From assembly GCA_016207065.1 (NCBI GenBank), contig JACQQK010000127.1, positions 1-37,042 of the forward strand: DNA of 37,042 bases, read 5' to 3'. The stretch comes from Nitrospinota bacterium. Its GTDB lineage: Bacteria; Nitrospinota; Nitrospinia; Nitrospinales; JACRGP01. Under the pieces are notes generated by a model. That model was not told where the DNA came from and made no database searches. It saw only the letters and a program-made list of their open reading frames with translations. This document shows, in pieces, positions 1-9,481 of the stretch (positions are counted from its first letter, which is position 1; the number at the start of each line of letters is the position of its first letter). The translations under genes and the position numbers were made by a program.

Positions 1-174
1 CCCCTCCCCAGCGTGACGCTGGACTCCATAGGCTCGGCTCCGATGGCGAAGGGGAGTCATCGGGGGCAATCCGGGTTTGGCCATCCCGCTCCGGGGCGTT
101 CCCCGGTCAAGGGAGGGGGAGTAATTTGAGGGTCGAGCCAAAGGGTTTATTTTGTTAGACGCTCTAAGGATGGG
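1..174 (+). repeat. Dispersed palindromic repeat, copy A (left end cut by window)
   Basis: This block is closely similar to 18795-18956. Both carry the near-palindrome CCAGCGTGACGCTGG, then shared text including GGCTCCGATGGCGAA and GGGGGCAATCC. A second hairpin follows (CCGGGGCG, then CCCCGG), and a closing G-rich GGGAGGGG stretch mirrors the C-rich start. The likeness continues weakly past that point to ATTTTGTTAG. No reading frame in it looks real. It is probably a REP- or MITE-like non-coding element; its true left end lies outside the window. Confidence 0.75.
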
Positions 175-295
175 GCCCCGCCGCCGGGCCGATTTGCAAT
201 TTGCGCGAGGCCGAAAGGTGGTATAGACTGAATGCAATCCAGGCCGTCGCGCGACGGCCGCGAGTAACGTTTCGCCAACAAGAGAGAGGCCCGAT
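175..295. other. Short spacer with an 18-bp perfect palindrome
   Basis: This stretch leads into the first gene. Bases 242-259 (GGCCGTCGCGCGACGGCC) are a perfect palindrome. A TATAGA box at 222-227 with TTGCGC 15 bases before it could be a weak promoter, but the spacing is short. A purine-rich ribosome site, GAGAGAGG at 282-289, lies six bases before the TTG start at 296. Confidence 0.4.
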
Positions 296-1033
296 TTGAA
301 GAGCGCGGCCATTTTTTCGGACCCATCGACGAACGCCGCCAACCGGCAGACCATGAACTCGGAACGACCGGCAAGCATTTACGAACTGATGAGGGAGTAC
401 GCCATCCTCAACAAACTCCCGCCCGCGTTGGAATCCCTCACGCCGGAGTTGGGAAACAGCCTGTCCCTTCTCCACTCGTGTCTTGTCGAATCCGGGATCG
501 AGCGCGAGGAGGCCGACGGGAAACCCCGCGTCGCCGCTCCGCCGGCGGAAATCAACTCCAATCACCTGAGCCATTTTCTCGTCGGGTTCCTGCCCTTCAA
601 TTCCATCACCGCGAAAAACGACATCAACAACGCGCTGTTCGAAATTTATTCGTTTTTCCACTGGCTGGACAAGCGGGGCATACCGCACGGCCTGGCGAAC
701 CTGGATTTCACCAAGGCGGTCAGGGAACTGTCCTCCGACCAGGAACGTTGCCTGCGCTTGAGCCACCTGCTGGACGACGAGACGGGGCGCGTCCTGGAGG
801 ACCAGATGGAGATCATGGACACCGTCACCGACATCTTTTCGGTGGTGAAAATCGAGGGCGAGTTCGCGTATCTGAGGGGACGCAAATACGCCGAGCCGTT
901 CCGATTGCGACTGCCCAGCCACATCCTTTGCCTTCTCGAGCCCAAGGACAACCTGGACCTCGTCCTGGGCGACACGGCGGAGAAATGGGTCCTGCTGGAA
1001 GCGGGGCAGGTCTTTCCGGATTACGAGATCTAG
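296..1033 (+). CDS. Hypothetical protein, 245 residues
   Basis: I do not recognise this protein. It starts with TTG, chosen because GAGAGAGG sits six bases upstream; an ATG at 353 would give a product 19 residues shorter but has a weaker ribosome site. No signal peptide or membrane segment is visible. The middle (about residues 95-165) is rich in predicted helix, and the stretch NALFEIYSFFHWLDKRGI faintly recalls the N-terminal helical domain of tyrosine recombinases, though there is no catalytic domain. The last 75 residues look beta-rich. The gene converges on the giant CHAT gene, and the two stop codons share the tetranucleotide CTAG at 1030-1033. It has no operon partner in the window, so context gives no function. 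Confidence 0.75.
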   Translation: MKSAAIFSDPSTNAANRQTMNSERPASIYELMREYAILNKLPPALESLTPELGNSLSLLHSCLVESGIEREEADGKPRVAAPPAEINSNHLSHFLVGFLPFNSITAKNDINNALFEIYSFFHWLDKRGIPHGLANLDFTKAVRELSSDQERCLRLSHLLDDETGRVLEDQMEIMDTVTDIFSVVKIEGEFAYLRGRKYAEPFRLRLPSHILCLLEPKDNLDLVLGDTAEKWVLLEAGQVFPDYEI

Positions 1034-4000
1034 CGGTAATCGCCGGTCAAATTGAACCCCGCCCAATAGGCCGGGTGGGGATATAGCCTCTTCACCAGCA
1101 ACTGGGCCTTCCGCAAGCTCTCCGCCTTGTCCTCCTGGATGTAGTTCCGGTAAAAGTGTTTGATCAGGACCGCGGTGGAAATATCGCTGACCCGCCACAA
1201 CGAGGAGATAATGGCGTGCGTCCCCGCGTAGATGAACGCCCGGTTGAGCCCCACCAACTCGTCCCCGCCGACGATCTCCCCCAACCCCGTCTGACAGGCG
1301 CTCAGCGTGACCAGGTCGGCGTTGATGTTCAGCGAAAACACCTCGCTCGCCTGGAAACTCCCGTCCTGCTCCAGATCGGGGGTCAGCTTGAGGGAGGAGA
1401 ACAGCGGGTTCACGGGATCGAACTCCCCGTGCGAGGCGATATGGATGATCTGGTATTCGCCAATATGTTTATGCACCCAGCTTTCCGCGGCCTTGTCGCG
1501 GGTCAGGACGTCGATTTCCGGAAAGTCCCACCGGATTGAATTGGCCTCCAACTCGGCCAGCGGCAAATCGTAATTGAAGTTCTTGAGGTCCGGATTGCCC
1601 AGGGCGAGCGCCTTGATCTTGCCCGTCTTCTCGAATTTGCGCTTGAAGGTAAACTTGAGCACGGAGGCGCTGGGCGCGTAAAAAATCGGCTTCTTCTCGA
1701 TCAAGTACCCTTCGGCGTCCCTCAGGGACGCGAACGACACATAGTGCAACTGGCCGTGGGGAACGATGCCCAGGACCCGCTTGCCCTTGAAGTATTTCTC
1801 CGCCGGTTTGACGACCCATTCATATAACCTGGCGGATTGGTCCTCCGCGGGGGCCAGGCGCTGTATGCGCATGCGGTAATCCTTGACCAGGGCGTTGAGG
1901 TCCGCTTCCTTGACCGGCGCGCGGACGACGTCGATTTTCCCGTTGACGACGATCCACGCCACCAATTCGTTTTCCGTCGTCAGGTACTCCACCAAAGCCA
2001 GGTCGTCGCCCAGCAATCCATAAAGCTCCCGCAAGGTCAACGCATCGACGGTAACGAAGGCCGAGACCTCGGGATTCTCGGACTTGACCTCGATCAGCAA
2101 ATCCTGGTAGCGGTTGCGTTCGGCGACCAGTTGTTCCTTCATCTTCTTGACGCTCTCGTCGTCCCCGAACGCCTTGCCCAGGGACTCCTCCAAGGCGCGT
2201 ATCGCCTGTTTCTGCTGGAGGAGTTTTTCGTAAGTCTTCTGGCTCGCGTCGTTTTTCAAACCGATCTTCTGGTTTCCCAGAAGGTCGATGAAACTCCGCG
2301 ACTTGGCGCGCTCGGCGAAATTAAAGGATTCCTCCACCTTCCCCTGGTCGAGCAGGAGCAGGACCAACTCCTTGTACACGTCCTGCTTGTCCGCGAGGAA
2401 CCCGTTCTGGAACTCCTCCACCTTGATGGCGGCGCGCATCCGGTCCACCACCTCCGCGGCCTTCTTATAGGCGTCGAGGGCCTCCTCGGGGCGTTTCAAT
2501 CGCGCCAGGCAGAACCCCTCGCCGCGATACGCCCGCCAGACGACCTCCTGAATACGCAGTCCCTCGGCCATCTTTCCGGTCTCCCGGAAAGCGGCGGCCG
2601 CCTTCTCGCAGTCCTTCCTCTCGATCGCCAGGTTGCCCATCTCCAGCATCGACTTGACGAGGTTGGTCTTGTTGCCGATCTCCGAGCTGAGGGCGACGGC
2701 CTGTTTGATGTGTCCTTCCGCCTCGTCCAGGCGCCCCATCCGCATAAAGCTCATGCCCAGGTTCCGATGGGTGTAGCCCTGGCCCCATTTGGACTTGAGC
2801 TGGACGTCCATCTCCAGGGCCTTTTGGAAATACTCGACCGATTCGGGATACTGCTTGTCCTTGCGGTAAACCAGCCCGATGTTGTTGTAGGCCGTCGCCA
2901 TGTCCAGCGGCGAATGGATTTCCCCGGCCAGACTCAGGCCATGGTTCAAGTGGGTCAGCGCCCGCTTCGAATCGTTGAGCGTCCAATAGATCAACCCCAG
3001 CGTGTTGTAGATAAACGTCTGCTGGCGCTTGTCGCCGATGTCCTCGGCAATCTCCAGGGCCTGTTTTTGAAATTTGAACGCGTTCTGATAGTCCCCCTGG
3101 TACCAATGGGAGTTCGCTTGATACAGGAGCGCCTTGCTCAATTCCAGTTTTAAGTTTTTCGACTCCGCGAGGGACTGCCCCTCCCGGTAGAATTTCAGGG
3201 CCTCGGCGAAATTGCCTTCTTTCTCGGCAACCAGCCCAAGCTCCAGGCCGGTCTCGACCGCTTGATCGGCCCGGTCGAGCTTTTTGAACAGTTCGTTCGC
3301 CTGGGTAAAATATTTCCGCGCCTCGCCGTAGGCGCTCAACCGCAAATAATAAATCCGCCCGATCCGGCGAAGCTCTCTCCCCCGGTCCAGGTCCTCCCCG
3401 GTCTCCTCGCTGATCCTCAGGGACGCGCGGAACGCGTCCAAGGCCTTGTCGTAATCCAGCGCGTTCTCCTCGACGATGCCGAGGGCGCTGTAACTCTCCG
3501 CCAGTTTGTCCAGGGCCTCGTTCTTCTCGTATATGGCCAGAGCGGTTTTCAAATTCTCGGCGGCCTTCGGGTAATTCTCGGCGCGGGAATACAGGATGCC
3601 GAGGAAATAGATCGCCTCGGCATGTTCCTTCGGCTTGGCCTTCTTCTCCGTCAGCTTGACCAACTCCTGTTGATACTGTATGGCCTTCGGGTAATCCTCC
3701 TGGTTGTAAGCGGCCTGGGCCAGGACCTTGTATATTTTCGGGGCGGTTTTTTTGTCCTGCATCAGGTCCAGGAGGGCCAGCGCCTTTTCGAAATACCCGA
3801 TGGCCAGGGGCCAGTCCCTGGCGATGAACGCCTTTCCGCCCTTTTCCACGTTGGCCTCGAAATGGGCCTTGGCGAACGCGTTTTTCTCGAACTCGTCCAT
3901 CCCCGGAAACCCGTAAAACCGGTAGCCCGCCCACGCCAGCGAACCGGGGCGCTTCTTGCGGAGTTCCAACTGCGCCTGGCGGAGCGAGTCCGCGGGGTTG

Positions 4001-7000
4001 CCCTTCCTGAACCCGGCATAAAACAGGTCGAGAAACTCCGCATGCTCGTTGGGATTCTTCGGCCCGAAATGGAGCAATATCCCGGGGAACCCCATGAAAT
4101 CCAGGCCGTGGAGAAGCGGCGCGGCCGGCGAGACGTCCAGGCCGGGGTCGATCTCGTAATCCACGTCGTTCAACGCGATGAAATTCGCCTCCAACGACCT
4201 GCCGTAAAGGTCCTCCAGCCTGGCGCGCTCGAACTGGTTGCCGCGGTGGGTCACGCCGATATAGGAATTGAACGGGTCCAGACGCTCCAGAAACGTTTTG
4301 CTCTCCACGTCCGCCACGCCGTATTGCGCCAGGCCCGAGAGGAAACGCTCGGCGGTCCCCTCCTCCCCGGTCAGGTTGACCGCCGAGGCGAAACGTCCGG
4401 CGATCCGGGCGAACGGTTTGTCCGGGAATTCCGTAGCCAGGAAACGCGAGTTGTAAAGGTTCCTCCTTTTCTGCGCATTGTAAAACTGCGTCAGCGAGGA
4501 GGCGAATACGACCTTCAACTTTTCGGCGAGGACTTTCCCGTCCATGGTCATGGCGGGCCAGGGGAGAAACTCCAAGGGCCCTCCCGCGACGATGAAAATC
4601 GTCTTGGCGTTGGCCAGCGCCTCCTGGTGAGGCGACAAGAGATACTCGGACAAAATTCCCAGGTCGCGCGGTTGAGGCCGGGCTCCGGAACGGCCCAGCC
4701 GCTGTAAAACGTCGTACAAGACCGGGTTGACCGGGATGCTCCCGCCGAGGACTTTCTTCCAGGTCACGGCCCACGTCAGGACATGGTCGTGCTCCCTCTG
4801 GAACTTGACGATCGCTTCCCCCGGCTTCAAGAATTTACGCACCGCGTCCAACGGCGGCGGTTCGGGGGAAAACAGGTTCGCCATGTCCTCGTCTTCCTGC
4901 CGGAGCGCCGCGATGAACTCCCCGTAATCGTCCAGAAGCTTGTCGAAATTCCCCCGCCGTTCCTCCGCCGTCCCCGGTCCGGGTTTTCCCCCATCGGCCA
5001 GGTCGCGCGCCAACCGGGCGTAATTGACGATCTCCTCGTAATAAGCGGCCCGCTCCTTGTCCTGGAATTTCAACCGCAGGTCCTGCCGGAAGGAGGCCAG
5101 CGCCCGCTGGAGCCCTTTCTCCGAGTAATACAAGGCCTCGCCGAATTGTTTCCGCTCGAACAACGAGCGCGTCAGGGACAGGTAGAGTTCCTCCGCCATG
5201 GCCCGGTCCGCCGGGCTGGAAGGCAACAATCCGTAGGGGAGCCGCGACAGAAATTTTTCCGCGTTCAAGAGTATGGACGTCCGGTCCATCTCCTCGGTCT
5301 GCAGGGAATCGAGGTATTCGAACTGCCATTCGAACCGGAGCAGTTCGTCCTCCGTGGGGAGCAGGCCAGCTTCCCCCTTGTCCCTTGCCTTCGCGCCCAT
5401 CAACCGGCCGGTCAGTGCGAGGTTCTGCTTGAGGGCGGTCTCCATCTCGCGGAGCGGCGCGCCCTTGAAATCGGCGCGGGCGGAGGCCAGGGCCCCCTCG
5501 AAATAACGTCGCGATTCCTTCAGGTACCCGTATTCCTTGGCCATCTCCTCGGAAGCGGCCCGGTATATGGACTTCAACCGCTCGGGATCGGCGCCCGCCT
5601 CGGCCTTGCTCCGGCCGGGGGCCGTGAAACGCAACGCCAGATAATGGTAGACGATGCCGAGATAATTTTTCAGATACACTTCGTATTCCGGGTGGCCCAG
5701 GACTTTTGCCCGCTGGACCGTCCCAACAGCCTCCTCGAGCAAGAGGCGGACGCTTTCCGTCTCGTCGCGCAGTTTGTTCAGCGGGACGAACTCGCATTTG
5801 ACCAGAAAAACGCGCGCCACGTTCGCCGCGTTGACCGCGGTCCCCTGCCGGTTCTCCAACTGGACGCTCAGCTTGTACGATTGCCGGAAGGACTCCTCTG
5901 CCCGGTCGTAATCCCCCGACCGATAATGGTAATGGCCGATCTGGTTGAGGATGATCGCCTTTTCGAGAACGTCGCCGACGTTCTTTTTCGGGTCTGGCCT
6001 GGCCGGCAGGAGGGCCAGCTTTTTCTGGTAATACTCGATGGCCTTGTGGTATTCGCCCACGTCCCCATAAATCCTGCCGATATAATTGAAGATCAGCCTC
6101 CGTTCGCCCGTCTGGTCGAACCCCTCGGCGGCCTGGGTGGAGTCCGGGCCCGCGCCCACCTCGACATTGACGTCGATCAACGCCGTTTTCTCCTTCTCCT
6201 TTTCCTTTCGGGCGACGCCGAATTTTTCCAGGTTCTCGATGGCCTGGAAATAATTGCCCAGCGCCAGCCCCAGGGATTTCGCGTCCTGACTCTCTTTTTT
6301 CCGGTTCAGGTCATACAGGTTGTTGGCGATGTTGCGCAGGGCCCGCGCCAGGGAAACGGTATTGCCGGTCCGCCGGTGCAGGTCGAGCGTCTTGGAAAAA
6401 TACTCGACCGCCTTGGCGAAGCGCCCGCCGTCCTGGTACGCCAGGGCGATGCGGTCGTTAAGCTCCGCCATGCGTTTGAGGTCGTCCGTCCCGGAAACCA
6501 GCTTGAGGGCCTTCTTGTAAAGTTCCGCGGCCTCGTCGGCGAATCCCGACTTGAACGCGCTCTCGCCGTACCGCTGGTAATAGATGGCGTCGCGGACGGG
6601 ATCGCTAAACGCCGGCTTTCCCCCGTCCCTCTCCCTGTAGAAATGATAGGCGGGGAAATAATTTTTCAACAGGTAATGCCCGTTCCCGAGGTTCAGGAGC
6701 AGGTCCAGCCGGTTGTCCGGGTTGTTCACGTTGTCGTTGAGCGACAGGGCGATCTGATATTCATGCAGGGAGCGCTCCAGGTAGCCGGCGTTTTTTTTCA
6801 GCCGTTCCTTTTGCTCGTAAAGCCATCCGAGCGTCTGATGGAAATACGCTTCCCGCGGGTCCAGCGTCAGGGCCCGCGCGATCTCGACTTCCGCCGCGTC
6901 CAGGGCCGGAGGGTCCAGGTAGGTATACGCCAGGCCCAGGGCATAATGGTCCGCCGCCGATTTGCCGTTGGCCGCCAGCCGCGTTTTGTAGAACGGGAGG

Positions 7001-9246
7001 ACCTGATCGATTTTTTTAAGGGCGGCGTGCCCCTGGACGTATCCCCGATGGGCCTCGACGGTTTCGGGGTACGATTCGATCAGCTTGAGATAGGTTTTGA
7101 CGGCCAGCTTGACCTCGCCGACCTTGAGTTCCCATTTCCCTTTCGCCAAGGTTTTGCGGACATACCCTTCCCTGGCGAGCAGAAGGTCTTCCTCATGTTC
7201 CTTGGAGGTTTCCGCGATCCGCCTATAGTAGTTGAGGCTCATCTCCCAGTTTTCCTCTTCCGCGAAAATCCTGGCGAGGGCGAACTGCGCCGCGAATTTT
7301 TCCCGTAGCTCTCCGGGAAACCGCTCTATGGTTTTCCGGTATGCCTCCTTGGCCAGCAGGTTCTCGTTGGCCTCATAAAAAAGATCGCCAATCCGGTTTT
7401 GAACGGCGGCGGACAACAGCGGGAGGGACTCGTATTGCTCGACGATGGCCTGCAGGCTTGAAACCCTCTTCTCCAAGCTCGGTTGCTTTTCGAACAAATC
7501 CAGGACTTCCTGGATGGCCTTTCGCGTCCACGACTCGACGTCGTAATAATCGCGGACCACCTGCACGAAGGCTTCCACCAACCGGTCGTGGTCGCCCACG
7601 GCCGAATAAATCCTGCTCCGCGAAAAAGCCGCTTCGGCGGCGATCGCCCTCTGGCCGGGGAACCCGGCGATGACCTTCTTGTAAAATTGCAGGGCCTTGT
7701 CCGGCTCCTCCAACGCAAAATACCGATGGCCCTTTTCCAACTCCGCGCGGGAAACGACTTGTGGCTGGGCCGAATCGCGGGCGGCAATGCGTTCCAACGG
7801 CTCCAAGGCTTTCCGGCTCGTTTCCTTGTAGGCGGCCGGCCCCTCTTTCCGGGCGTCGGCGACGTCGAGCAGGAGGACCTCGATCTCCGCCAACCCCTTG
7901 TACACCGGGTCGTCCGGAAACTCCTTGAGGAGCCTGGAAAAAATTTCCCGCGCTTGTTCCGCGTGTCCCATGTCCTTGTAGCCGACGCCCGACCGGTAAA
8001 GGATGCGGGGCAGGCCCTTCTCGCCGGCAAACTCCAACGTCACATTGCCGAGAGCCATCAGGCATCGATAGGAAGCCCCGTCTTCCGGGCAAAGGTCTTC
8101 GACCGTTTGCAGGGCTTTCCCGTATTCCTTGTCCTGGGGAACAAGCCCCTCGGCGGGGAGTTCCCATACGTCCACGCTCCCCTTGCGGTTGGAAACGAAA
8201 TACAGGCTTTGGCCATGCAGGGCGGGCTGGAGGTCGTACGTGGAACTGTCGGTCAATTGCCGGAACTTGCCAGGCCAGACCGGTTCGGCGTTTCGTTCCT
8301 CTCTATCCGCGGAGGCGGGGGGACTTTGCGGAGCGGGCGTCCCGGCGGCGGTTTTTTTTTCCGGAGGGAATTCCTGCCATTCGACCCTCCAGATATTGGG
8401 GCGGTCGTCGATCGCGACCTGCCCGTCGAAATTCGTGTCGTCATGGTACCGCGCGAAATAGATCCATTTGCCGTCGGGCGACCAGCGGGGCGAAACGTCG
8501 ATCGCCTTTCCGCTCGCGATCCGCCTCCGCGCGGAGCCTTTCAAATCGAGGACCCATAGCGCGTTCTCGCCGCCATTGGCGCCGGCAATATAAGCCAGAT
8601 ATCTCCCGTCCGGCGACACCGAGGGATTGACCCCTTCGGCAACGGCGTCCGGGTTTTTCGCCCGGGTTTTGACGTTGATCGAAAAAATTCTTTTCGGGCC
8701 GTCTCCGGCATCGTGGGAGGAAAAATAGATCGATTTCCGGTCGGGAGACCAAACGGGATCGGCGTCGGCGGTCGAGGCGTCGGTGAGGCGGACCAGGTTT
8801 TCCTCGGGACCGTTTCCGCGTTCGGGGCCTTCGGCCCGGGAGCGTCCCAAAAGGTCCGCGACTTTCGAGAGACCGAGGGGGAGCAGATAAATATCGCCGC
8901 GCGGGTCGGACCGGTTGGAGACAAAGGCGACCCATTCGCCGTCGGGACTGATGGCGGGGGAGTTGTCCTCGGCGCCGTGAAACGTCAGTTGGCGGTCCGG
9001 GGGATGGGCCCCCGGCCCCAGTTCTTTCAACCACAAGTCGAGGTTGCCCGACCGGTCCGAAACGTAGACCAGGAATTTGCCGTCGGGCGAAACCGCGGGG
9101 GCGAAATCCTCGCCCGGATTGGCGGTGACTTGGACGGGCTCGGCGAATCGGACGGGTCCGGCCCACGCGTCCAGACGCGGCAAGAGCAGGAAACCGGAGA
9201 AAAGAAACGCCCCGATGGATTTCAGCTTTGTTCCCAGGATTCGCAT
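1030..9246 (-). CDS. Giant exported TolB-propeller / TPR / double-CHAT protein (about 2738 residues)
   Basis: The start at 9246 is chosen because the protein then opens with a signal peptide (MRILGTKLKS, a hydrophobic core, then DAWA as cleavage site). A longer TTG start at 9390 would place the promoter -10 box inside the coding region. Residues about 35-400 hold six PD40/WD40-like repeats of the SPDGKFLVYVSDRSG type, as in a TolB-like propeller. Long tetratricopeptide arrays follow (about 430-1400). About 1450-1780 is a CHAT-like domain with a histidine (H1667, THRGNQF) but no cysteine: the SACQTG position reads LNDVDY. More TPRs span about 1790-2300. The C-terminal CHAT (about 2420-2738) has HIASHGEF (H2606) and LSACQTGLGE (C2651), the catalytic pair of this clan CD peptidase family. 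CHAT proteins relate to separases and the Csx29 protease. Function is inferred: a secreted or periplasmic scaffold-protease. Substrate is unknown. Confidence 0.9.
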   Translation of the reverse strand: MRILGTKLKSIGAFLFSGFLLLPRLDAWAGPVRFAEPVQVTANPGEDFAPAVSPDGKFLVYVSDRSGNLDLWLKELGPGAHPPDRQLTFHGAEDNSPAISPDGEWVAFVSNRSDPRGDIYLLPLGLSKVADLLGRSRAEGPERGNGPEENLVRLTDASTADADPVWSPDRKSIYFSSHDAGDGPKRIFSINVKTRAKNPDAVAEGVNPSVSPDGRYLAYIAGANGGENALWVLDLKGSARRRIASGKAIDVSPRWSPDGKWIYFARYHDDTNFDGQVAIDDRPNIWRVEWQEFPPEKKTAAGTPAPQSPPASADREERNAEPVWPGKFRQLTDSSTYDLQPALHGQSLYFVSNRKGSVDVWELPAEGLVPQDKEYGKALQTVEDLCPEDGASYRCLMALGNVTLEFAGEKGLPRILYRSGVGYKDMGHAEQAREIFSRLLKEFPDDPVYKGLAEIEVLLLDVADARKEGPAAYKETSRKALEPLERIAARDSAQPQVVSRAELEKGHRYFALEEPDKALQFYKKVIAGFPGQRAIAAEAAFSRSRIYSAVGDHDRLVEAFVQVVRDYYDVESWTRKAIQEVLDLFEKQPSLEKRVSSLQAIVEQYESLPLLSAAVQNRIGDLFYEANENLLAKEAYRKTIERFPGELREKFAAQFALARIFAEEENWEMSLNYYRRIAETSKEHEEDLLLAREGYVRKTLAKGKWELKVGEVKLAVKTYLKLIESYPETVEAHRGYVQGHAALKKIDQVLPFYKTRLAANGKSAADHYALGLAYTYLDPPALDAAEVEIARALTLDPREAYFHQTLGWLYEQKERLKKNAGYLERSLHEYQIALSLNDNVNNPDNRLDLLLNLGNGHYLLKNYFPAYHFYRERDGGKPAFSDPVRDAIYYQRYGESAFKSGFADEAAELYKKALKLVSGTDDLKRMAELNDRIALAYQDGGRFAKAVEYFSKTLDLHRRTGNTVSLARALRNIANNLYDLNRKKESQDAKSLGLALGNYFQAIENLEKFGVARKEKEKEKTALIDVNVEVGAGPDSTQAAEGFDQTGERRLIFNYIGRIYGDVGEYHKAIEYYQKKLALLPARPDPKKNVGDVLEKAIILNQIGHYHYRSGDYDRAEESFRQSYKLSVQLENRQGTAVNAANVARVFLVKCEFVPLNKLRDETESVRLLLEEAVGTVQRAKVLGHPEYEVYLKNYLGIVYHYLALRFTAPGRSKAEAGADPERLKSIYRAASEEMAKEYGYLKESRRYFEGALASARADFKGAPLREMETALKQNLALTGRLMGAKARDKGEAGLLPTEDELLRFEWQFEYLDSLQTEEMDRTSILLNAEKFLSRLPYGLLPSSPADRAMAEELYLSLTRSLFERKQFGEALYYSEKGLQRALASFRQDLRLKFQDKERAAYYEEIVNYARLARDLADGGKPGPGTAEERRGNFDKLLDDYGEFIAALRQEDEDMANLFSPEPPPLDAVRKFLKPGEAIVKFQREHDHVLTWAVTWKKVLGGSIPVNPVLYDVLQRLGRSGARPQPRDLGILSEYLLSPHQEALANAKTIFIVAGGPLEFLPWPAMTMDGKVLAEKLKVVFASSLTQFYNAQKRRNLYNSRFLATEFPDKPFARIAGRFASAVNLTGEEGTAERFLSGLAQYGVADVESKTFLERLDPFNSYIGVTHRGNQFERARLEDLYGRSLEANFIALNDVDYEIDPGLDVSPAAPLLHGLDFMGFPGILLHFGPKNPNEHAEFLDLFYAGFRKGNPADSLRQAQLELRKKRPGSLAWAGYRFYGFPGMDEFEKNAFAKAHFEANVEKGGKAFIARDWPLAIGYFEKALALLDLMQDKKTAPKIYKVLAQAAYNQEDYPKAIQYQQELVKLTEKKAKPKEHAEAIYFLGILYSRAENYPKAAENLKTALAIYEKNEALDKLAESYSALGIVEENALDYDKALDAFRASLRISEETGEDLDRGRELRRIGRIYYLRLSAYGEARKYFTQANELFKKLDRADQAVETGLELGLVAEKEGNFAEALKFYREGQSLAESKNLKLELSKALLYQANSHWYQGDYQNAFKFQKQALEIAEDIGDKRQQTFIYNTLGLIYWTLNDSKRALTHLNHGLSLAGEIHSPLDMATAYNNIGLVYRKDKQYPESVEYFQKALEMDVQLKSKWGQGYTHRNLGMSFMRMGRLDEAEGHIKQAVALSSEIGNKTNLVKSMLEMGNLAIERKDCEKAAAAFRETGKMAEGLRIQEVVWRAYRGEGFCLARLKRPEEALDAYKKAAEVVDRMRAAIKVEEFQNGFLADKQDVYKELVLLLLDQGKVEESFNFAERAKSRSFIDLLGNQKIGLKNDASQKTYEKLLQQKQAIRALEESLGKAFGDDESVKKMKEQLVAERNRYQDLLIEVKSENPEVSAFVTVDALTLRELYGLLGDDLALVEYLTTENELVAWIVVNGKIDVVRAPVKEADLNALVKDYRMRIQRLAPAEDQSARLYEWVVKPAEKYFKGKRVLGIVPHGQLHYVSFASLRDAEGYLIEKKPIFYAPSASVLKFTFKRKFEKTGKIKALALGNPDLKNFNYDLPLAELEANSIRWDFPEIDVLTRDKAAESWVHKHIGEYQIIHIASHGEFDPVNPLFSSLKLTPDLEQDGSFQASEVFSLNINADLVTLSACQTGLGEIVGGDELVGLNRAFIYAGTHAIISSLWRVSDISTAVLIKHFYRNYIQEDKAESLRKAQLLVKRLYPHPAYWAGFNLTGDYR

Positions 9247-9378
9247 GTCGCCAAGAGTCTCCGCCCGGACGGCGTCGCGGTTTTCCATTTCGGCCAGGAA
9301 AGGCGCCGGGCGGACGAGCGGCGAGCCGAGGGTCTCCCCGCTCGCGGATAATGCCGTTCGGTTCCCGCGCCGCTCCCG

Positions 9379-9408
9379 ATTATAACCCAACCGCGCAAGA
9401 AATGGGAA
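9379..9408 (-). promoter_or_regulatory. Candidate sigma-70 promoter for the CHAT gene
   Basis: On the minus strand a perfect TATAAT lies at 9379-9384, with TTCCCA (4 of 6 matches to TTGACA) at 9403-9408 and an 18-base spacer. Transcription would begin near 9371, leaving a leader of about 125 bases before the ATG at 9246. It lies between the upstream methyltransferase gene and the CHAT gene, so the giant gene probably has its own transcript. Confidence 0.5.
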
Positions 9409-9481
9409 ACCGATCCGAAACGGTTTTGAGAATTAGCGTAATAGAGAAAAGGCGGAGGGAAAGCGCCCGGCCAGCGACCTT

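Noticed and set aside
4783-7308. Long plus-strand frame of 841 codons opposite the CHAT gene
   Set aside because: It is antisense to a gene with clear domains. Its product is a monotonous Val/Leu/Gln/Arg-rich text without motifs, typical of shadows in GC-rich DNA.
1030-9246. CRISPR-linked Csx29-type (craspase) role for the CHAT protein
   Set aside because: No cas gene or CRISPR array is in the window, and the protein has a signal peptide, which does not fit a cytoplasmic effector.
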